Assembly (NCBI GenBank): GCA_004557975.1
Contig: SFEV01000051.1
Location: forward strand, 1-18,479
Direction: 5' to 3'
Source: Lachnospiraceae bacterium
GTDB taxonomy: Bacteria; Bacillota; Clostridia; Lachnospirales; Lachnospiraceae
DNA length: 18,479 bases
The notes beneath the pieces were generated by a model. The model saw only the letters and a list, made by a program, of their open reading frames with translations, was not told where the DNA came from and searched no databases. Shown here piece by piece: positions 14,946-18,479 of the stretch. Position numbers and translations under genes: made by a program. Position 1 is the first letter of the stretch, and each line of letters starts with the position of its first letter.

Positions 14946-15791
14946 TCAATCCATATCTTCTGTATCTGCGGGTACGCCGGCAAATGACAGCTGAAGTCCC
15001 GCGTCTCTTTTCTGCACCGCATTGATGCAGTTTTCATCACAGCCCTCGAGGTACAGCCAGAATTCCACAGCTGCCGTTTCATCCACCCCCAGTGTACACA
15101 GCTTTTTTCTGCCCGCTTTCGGTTCCGCATCATCGGTTTCCTCTTCCACAGCCATATAATCTGAAATATCTTCTGAAGGATCCTGTACAAATGATGCACG
15201 CCCACTGTTCTCCACAGAAGAAACGACTGTCCCGGAAGTCGGAACCGTCACCGCAGCCTGCGCTCCGGCCGTACTTCCAAGAGCATCCAGCCGGAAAATC
15301 AGGGTTTTGGTCTCATTCTGAGCCGTTATTTTCAGTCCCAGTCTCATGGCCGCAAGCATCTGCCCATCGGCACCAAAATCGAGCCCTGTCTTTTTCAGAT
15401 AAACGTCACATTCTCTGTACTGACTGCGCAGATACAAAGTGCCGTGAACCACCGGTATCTGCCCCTCAGCCCTGCGGTAAAGACTCACAATTCCGCGGCC
15501 ATTCTGTGCAGCTGCTTCATAAAAATGCTCCAGATCTGCTGTGGAAACCGGCTGCAGCTCCCCGGCATTCTGGTCCGGCTGCAGTGTGCATTCTTTTTCA
15601 AAGGGTCCCTCTCTCCCGGCGGAGATCAGAAGGTTCATATCTCCTCTGCTGACTGCCCTTTCCGCAGGCTCCACATTTGTAACTGCGCTGACGGTAAACC
15701 ATGCGTATGTCGCAGTCATCAGAGTGACTGCCAGAATCAGAATCCAGAACACTGCAAAAAACAGCGAACGCTGCAGTCCTTTTCTCTTCAT
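14946..15791 (-). CDS. Exported TasA-like paralog 2 (SipW-type signal)
   Basis: The 281-residue exported protein has a good GGAGGG ribosome binding site before the ATG at 15791. A basic N-terminus (MKRKGLQR) precedes a hydrophobic segment and the signal pattern LMTATYAWFTVS at 24-35. Shared motifs are LQPVSTADLEHFY (79-91), GTLYLRSQYRECDVYL (117-132), AMRLGLKI, and the C-terminal FWLYLEGCDENC (244-255) with LQLSFAGVP close behind. It has additional cysteines (68, 128, 232) not seen in all paralogs. It lies 27 nt from paralog 1 and 24 nt from paralog 3, so these were probably made by tandem duplication and are co-expressed. Confidence 0.82.
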   Translation of the reverse strand: MKRKGLQRSLFFAVFWILILAVTLMTATYAWFTVSAVTNVEPAERAVSRGDMNLLISAGREGPFEKECTLQPDQNAGELQPVSTADLEHFYEAAAQNGRGIVSLYRRAEGQIPVVHGTLYLRSQYRECDVYLKKTGLDFGADGQMLAAMRLGLKITAQNETKTLIFRLDALGSTAGAQAAVTVPTSGTVVSSVENSGRASFVQDPSEDISDYMAVEEETDDAEPKAGRKKLCTLGVDETAAVEFWLYLEGCDENCINAVQKRDAGLQLSFAGVPADTEDMD

Positions 15792-15818
15792 CTGTCAGTC
15801 CCTCCTTTTCCAGAAAAA

Positions 15819-16697
15819 TTACCGTTCCAGCAGTTCTGTGGGCATTCCGGCAAAAGACAACGCCAGATTGCGCAGCGTCATGGAACACAGATTCTGCGTA
15901 CAGTCTCTGTCACAGCCCTCCAGCCAGATGTATATGTCCACCTGTACCGGTACCCCGTAATCCTGCCCGCCTCCTGTCACAGTGAACAGAGCAAGAGAAT
16001 CCGGCTTCAGCGAAACTGCACTCCCGTCCTTATCATAAATACAGAAATTATCCTTCGTATACGGTGCAAACGGAACTGTTGTGCCGTCACTTCTGGATGC
16101 GTCGAGAACGTATCCCTCCCGGCCCGTCGCCGTATTATACTCCGCCTGCGGATTATCTCCTTCATTGATTTCAAAAATATATTCTCCGGCAACAGGCGCA
16201 TTCTCCCCCGGCTTATGTACTACCAGACCGACACGGATCGCTGTGGAAATCGGATTGGCATCGTCACTGTCTTCATATCCGATATCAGAGAGATACACGC
16301 TCTGTGTCTCACCGTTTGTCCTGATAAACAGACTCGTCCGGTAATAATCGCTGGCTTCCCCCGGTCCAAACAGACTGGCCACCAGCTTCGTCTGGTTTTC
16401 ACTGCCGTTTGTGAAACCGAAAACCTTCTGGAATCCTCCTGTGATGCGGTTTGTCGATACCGGATTCAGTGTCCCGACAAATGCATCCAGCACCGCCGCC
16501 GAGCCGTACTGCCCGTCATACGTATTGCTGATCTGCAGAGACGCACCGGCGCCTGCTGCCATATGTACATTCGTTGTATGTGCGCCCGTATTGTAAATAT
16601 ACCAGGCAAAGGTCGCCGTCAGAACTGCTGCCAGAGCCGCAATCAGTGCCAGAAGCGCTGCGGCAAACTTTCGTTTTAGTCTTTTTGACGTATCCAA
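15819..16697 (-). CDS. Exported TasA-like paralog 1 (SipW-type signal)
   Basis: The 292-residue exported protein starts at a TTG (16695-16697) with AAAGGA ten bases upstream. A basic N-terminus (MDTSKRLKRK) leads into an Ala/Leu-rich hydrophobic segment and the signal pattern VLTATFAWYIYN at 25-36. Motifs shared with the sister proteins: LNPVSTNRITGGF (77-89), TSLFIRTNGETQSVYLSD (121-138), IRVGLVVHKP, and IYIWLEGCDRDC (255-266) followed by LALSFAGMP. A glycine/alanine-rich stretch follows the signal. It is the first of the four paralogs and follows the Glu-rich secreted protein by 35 nt. Probably an extracellular, SipW-processed protein; molecular role unknown. Confidence 0.82.
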   Translation of the reverse strand: MDTSKRLKRKFAAALLALIAALAAVLTATFAWYIYNTGAHTTNVHMAAGAGASLQISNTYDGQYGSAAVLDAFVGTLNPVSTNRITGGFQKVFGFTNGSENQTKLVASLFGPGEASDYYRTSLFIRTNGETQSVYLSDIGYEDSDDANPISTAIRVGLVVHKPGENAPVAGEYIFEINEGDNPQAEYNTATGREGYVLDASRSDGTTVPFAPYTKDNFCIYDKDGSAVSLKPDSLALFTVTGGGQDYGVPVQVDIYIWLEGCDRDCTQNLCSMTLRNLALSFAGMPTELLER

Positions 16698-16732
16698 ATT
16701 GTTCTGTTCCTTTACTGTTAATATCAGTGAAA

Positions 16733-18334
16733 TTAATCCGTTTGAGTCACATTCTTATCCGCCCCTGTTTCCTCTTCCAGAATCAGAAGGAACGTATAAG
16801 TCACTCCTTTTTTCAGCTCAAATACCTGCTCTGCCTTTACGGCATTCATACTCTCCTCAGAAAGAAAAAACATTTCTTCCACATCTCTGCCGAAACTCTG
16901 AAGAGAATACTTTCCGGTTACTTCCGGAACCGATTTCACGAGCAGCCAGTTCTTTTTTCCGTAAAACCGGACAGCAGTCCTGTCATCTGCCTTTATATCC
17001 TCAATGCTTTTTGCCGCCTGCTGCCGGAATACAATCGTCTCAGACCTTTCCGGCACCATTCCGTCCTCAGACCGGTCCGGAATCACCTGCAGCTTATACG
17101 TACGGCTGACTGAACCATCTGCTCCGTCTGTATCTTCATAAGTCAGATAGCAGGAATTCCCGAAACCATCACTTCCGCCTGTCAGAATCTGCTCCGTACC
17201 GTCAGAATAATGCAGGAGTGCTTTCGCGGTATCCTGACCGTCTATGCAGGACAGCAGCGGTACGGGAATCTGATCAAGTCCGTCATCAAGGAGAAGGTCC
17301 ACCGATTCCAGACGGATTGCAGTCTCTGTTACGGATTCTATTTCAGTCTCACTTTCTGCTTCGGTCTCTGATTCTGTTTCAGTCTCACTTTCTGATTCAG
17401 GCTCAGATTCTGTTTCGGTCTCACGCTCTTCCTCTGTCCCGTATGCTGCCTCTGCCCAGGATTCTTCTTTCGGTTCAGGCTCCGATTCACTTTCTGCCAC
17501 TGTTTCAGACTCCTCTTCCGGTTTCGCTTCGCGTCCTTCTTCTGATCCGGATTCTGTTTCAGACTCTGTTTCACTTTCTTCTGCCGATTCTGGCTCCGTT
17601 TCCGGCTCCATCACAACTGTTTTATTCAGAGATTCCGTCTCTATGTCTGTCTCTGTGTCTGTCTCTTCGTTCTCCCCGGATCCCGTCTCTGTCCGTGAAA
17701 TACCAAATCCGCTTTCCTGATATTTTTCGGCGTGCTTCACAACGATGATATAGTCTGTCTCATGATCCATGGGAACCAGGAAAGAGTCATCCGGCTCCAC
17801 ATTAATTTTCTCCGGATCAATGATTTTCTCTGCCAGATTTCTGTCCGCATCATAACAATAGACCTGGAAATCCTCCGTTTCAATTTTCTGACTGAAAAAC
17901 AGAGAATACTTTGCATCGTCATCCGAATGAAATCTGATCAGGTACAGATCTCCGTAAGCCTCCGGAAAGATATACTCATCTTTGCTGATCGAATATATAC
18001 GCTCCGTCGGAACGGAAAGAATTTCATTGTCGATATAAAGTTCCATATATGACTCTGAAACTGACGGCGCGTCTGCGTCACCGCTCTCCTCAGGAGAAAG
18101 CAGAATATCCACATCATTAATAATCTGTACATCGCCTGCAGTCTCTTCAGGCAGAATCTCCGCATCCGGATCAGAATACTCCGGATCGTCCTCAGAAATT
18201 TCCGCGATAATATTAAGCTCGCTTTCTTCTGCTGCCTGCACCGACCGAAGATTTCTGGTTTTTATCGCTGTATTCTGCACGGTACAGCATACTGTAAGGC
18301 CCAAAGAGAGCAGAATAACAATTCTTTTTTTCAA
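16733..18334 (-). CDS. Secreted Glu/Ser/Thr-rich repeat protein
   Basis: I recognise no family. From the TTG at 18332-18334 the protein has about 533 residues: a signal peptide (KKRIVILLSLGLTVCCTV, cleavage likely after VQA near residue 34), an acidic N-terminal domain (about 35-215), a low-complexity linker of Glu, Ser, Thr and Pro (about 218-338, SETESET-type repeats), and a C-terminal domain of about 195 residues with beta character (YKLQVIPDRSEDG, YTFLLILEEE). I chose TTG because AAGGGGG lies 12 bases upstream and a classic signal peptide begins there; in-frame ATGs further up lack a ribosome binding site and would overlap the upstream gene. There is no LPxTG anchor. It leads the paralog series, so it may be a wall spacer or partner of the exported proteins. 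Confidence 0.75.
   Translation of the reverse strand: MKKRIVILLSLGLTVCCTVQNTAIKTRNLRSVQAAEESELNIIAEISEDDPEYSDPDAEILPEETAGDVQIINDVDILLSPEESGDADAPSVSESYMELYIDNEILSVPTERIYSISKDEYIFPEAYGDLYLIRFHSDDDAKYSLFFSQKIETEDFQVYCYDADRNLAEKIIDPEKINVEPDDSFLVPMDHETDYIIVVKHAEKYQESGFGISRTETGSGENEETDTETDIETESLNKTVVMEPETEPESAEESETESETESGSEEGREAKPEEESETVAESESEPEPKEESWAEAAYGTEEERETETESEPESESETETESETEAESETEIESVTETAIRLESVDLLLDDGLDQIPVPLLSCIDGQDTAKALLHYSDGTEQILTGGSDGFGNSCYLTYEDTDGADGSVSRTYKLQVIPDRSEDGMVPERSETIVFRQQAAKSIEDIKADDRTAVRFYGKKNWLLVKSVPEVTGKYSLQSFGRDVEEMFFLSEESMNAVKAEQVFELKKGVTYTFLLILEEETGADKNVTQTD
17318..17680 (-). repeat. Degenerate short repeat coding for Glu/Ser/Thr linker
   Basis: The segment is built from variants of a roughly 6-bp unit that encodes E-[ST] pairs (SETESETE patterns), read from the minus strand in frame. 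It is a coding low-complexity region that can change length by slippage, and it probably forms an extended, strongly negative stalk. Confidence 0.75.
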
Positions 18335-18366
18335 AATGTATCGAATCCCCCTTAATCCGGAGCTGA

Positions 18367-18479
18367 TCATCCCGCAGGTACATAAAACTCCGGCTTGATA
18401 CATGCAAAAGTATAAACTAAATACGCATCTGTATCTGTGACAGAAATATTTTTTGCACCACTGTCACCATTGAATGATA
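18367..18479 (-). CDS. C-terminal end of an unidentified upstream gene
   Basis: The only minus-strand frame open from the window edge codes 36 residues ending IKPEFYVPAG and a TGA at 18367-18369. Its start is beyond the window. The stop lies 32 nt before the TTG start of the Glu-rich protein and ahead of that gene's ribosome binding site, the spacing expected inside an operon. The residues (for example NGDSGAKNISVTDTDAYLVY) look like real protein, but 36 open codons could occur by chance. No family is recognised. Confidence 0.5.
   Translation of the reverse strand, partial: SFNGDSGAKNISVTDTDAYLVYTFACIKPEFYVPAG

Noticed and set aside
13180..16697. Naming the exported paralogs as camelysin metallopeptidases
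   Set aside because: They share the SipW-type signal context with camelysin and TasA, but I see no zinc-binding HExxH motif, so no protease function is claimed.
17318..17680. Short repeats resembling a CRISPR or satellite array
   Set aside because: The units are about 6 bp, degenerate, without spacers, and stay in frame as Glu/Ser/Thr codons. They code for a protein linker.
18437..18467. 7-bp inverted repeat GTGACAG/CTGTCAC at the right edge as an operator or terminator
   Set aside because: It lies inside a probable coding frame, has a 17-bp spacer and no U-tract. A repeat this short can occur by chance.

Overview
The window reads like a chromosomal segment from a Gram-positive anaerobe of the Clostridia, most likely a Lachnospiraceae-type gut bacterium. 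The reasons are AGGAGG-type ribosome binding sites, GTG and TTG starts, a formate-tetrahydrofolate ligase gene behind folate-related riboswitches, a GH51/ABC sugar operon and SipW-type signal peptidases. This placement is inference. Every gene I can support lies on the minus strand, so the window is described from high to low coordinates.

Right half (about 18.5 to 8.2 kb). A long, tightly packed minus-strand cluster begins off the right edge. In order of transcription it holds the tail of an unidentified gene; a secreted Glu/Ser/Thr-rich protein; four paralogous exported proteins that share a T-A-T-x-A-W-[FY] signal segment and a C-terminal [WY]LEG[CT]DxxC motif; a SipW/ER-type signal peptidase with a long cytoplasmic coiled coil; a membrane-anchored McrB-like AAA+ ATPase; a DUF2357-like protein whose expected nuclease part is replaced by a coiled coil of about 140 residues; and a second SipW-type peptidase. 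I do not recognise this set as a described system. It looks like an export/assembly machine for surface or matrix proteins (TasA-like) that uses an McrBC-derived ATPase module. It is the best candidate for something new here.

Middle (8.2 to 6.8 kb). A two-gene unit (SEC-C metal-binding protein, then a YdcF/DUF218 membrane protein) has its own promoter (TTGCCA-17-TATAAT) and ends in a terminator that contains the last stop codon.

Left-middle (6.74 to 0.8 kb). This is an arabino-oligosaccharide operon: solute-binding protein, two ABC permeases, intracellular GH51 alpha-L-arabinofuranosidase and a LacI-family regulator. It is driven by a perfect consensus promoter (TTGACA-17-TATAAT) with a 12-bp palindromic operator just after the start point and a second copy 76 bp downstream. 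No ATPase gene is present, so a shared MsmX-type ATPase elsewhere is expected.

Left end (0.78 kb to 1). A strong promoter starts a leader of about 475 nt in front of fhs (formate-tetrahydrofolate ligase, only its first 89 codons present). The leader carries a ZTP riboswitch with its terminator, then a THF riboswitch with its terminator, then about 180 nt of hairpin-rich sequence that I cannot assign. The two aptamers in series suggest combined sensing of 10-formyl-THF shortage (ZTP) and of the folate substrate.
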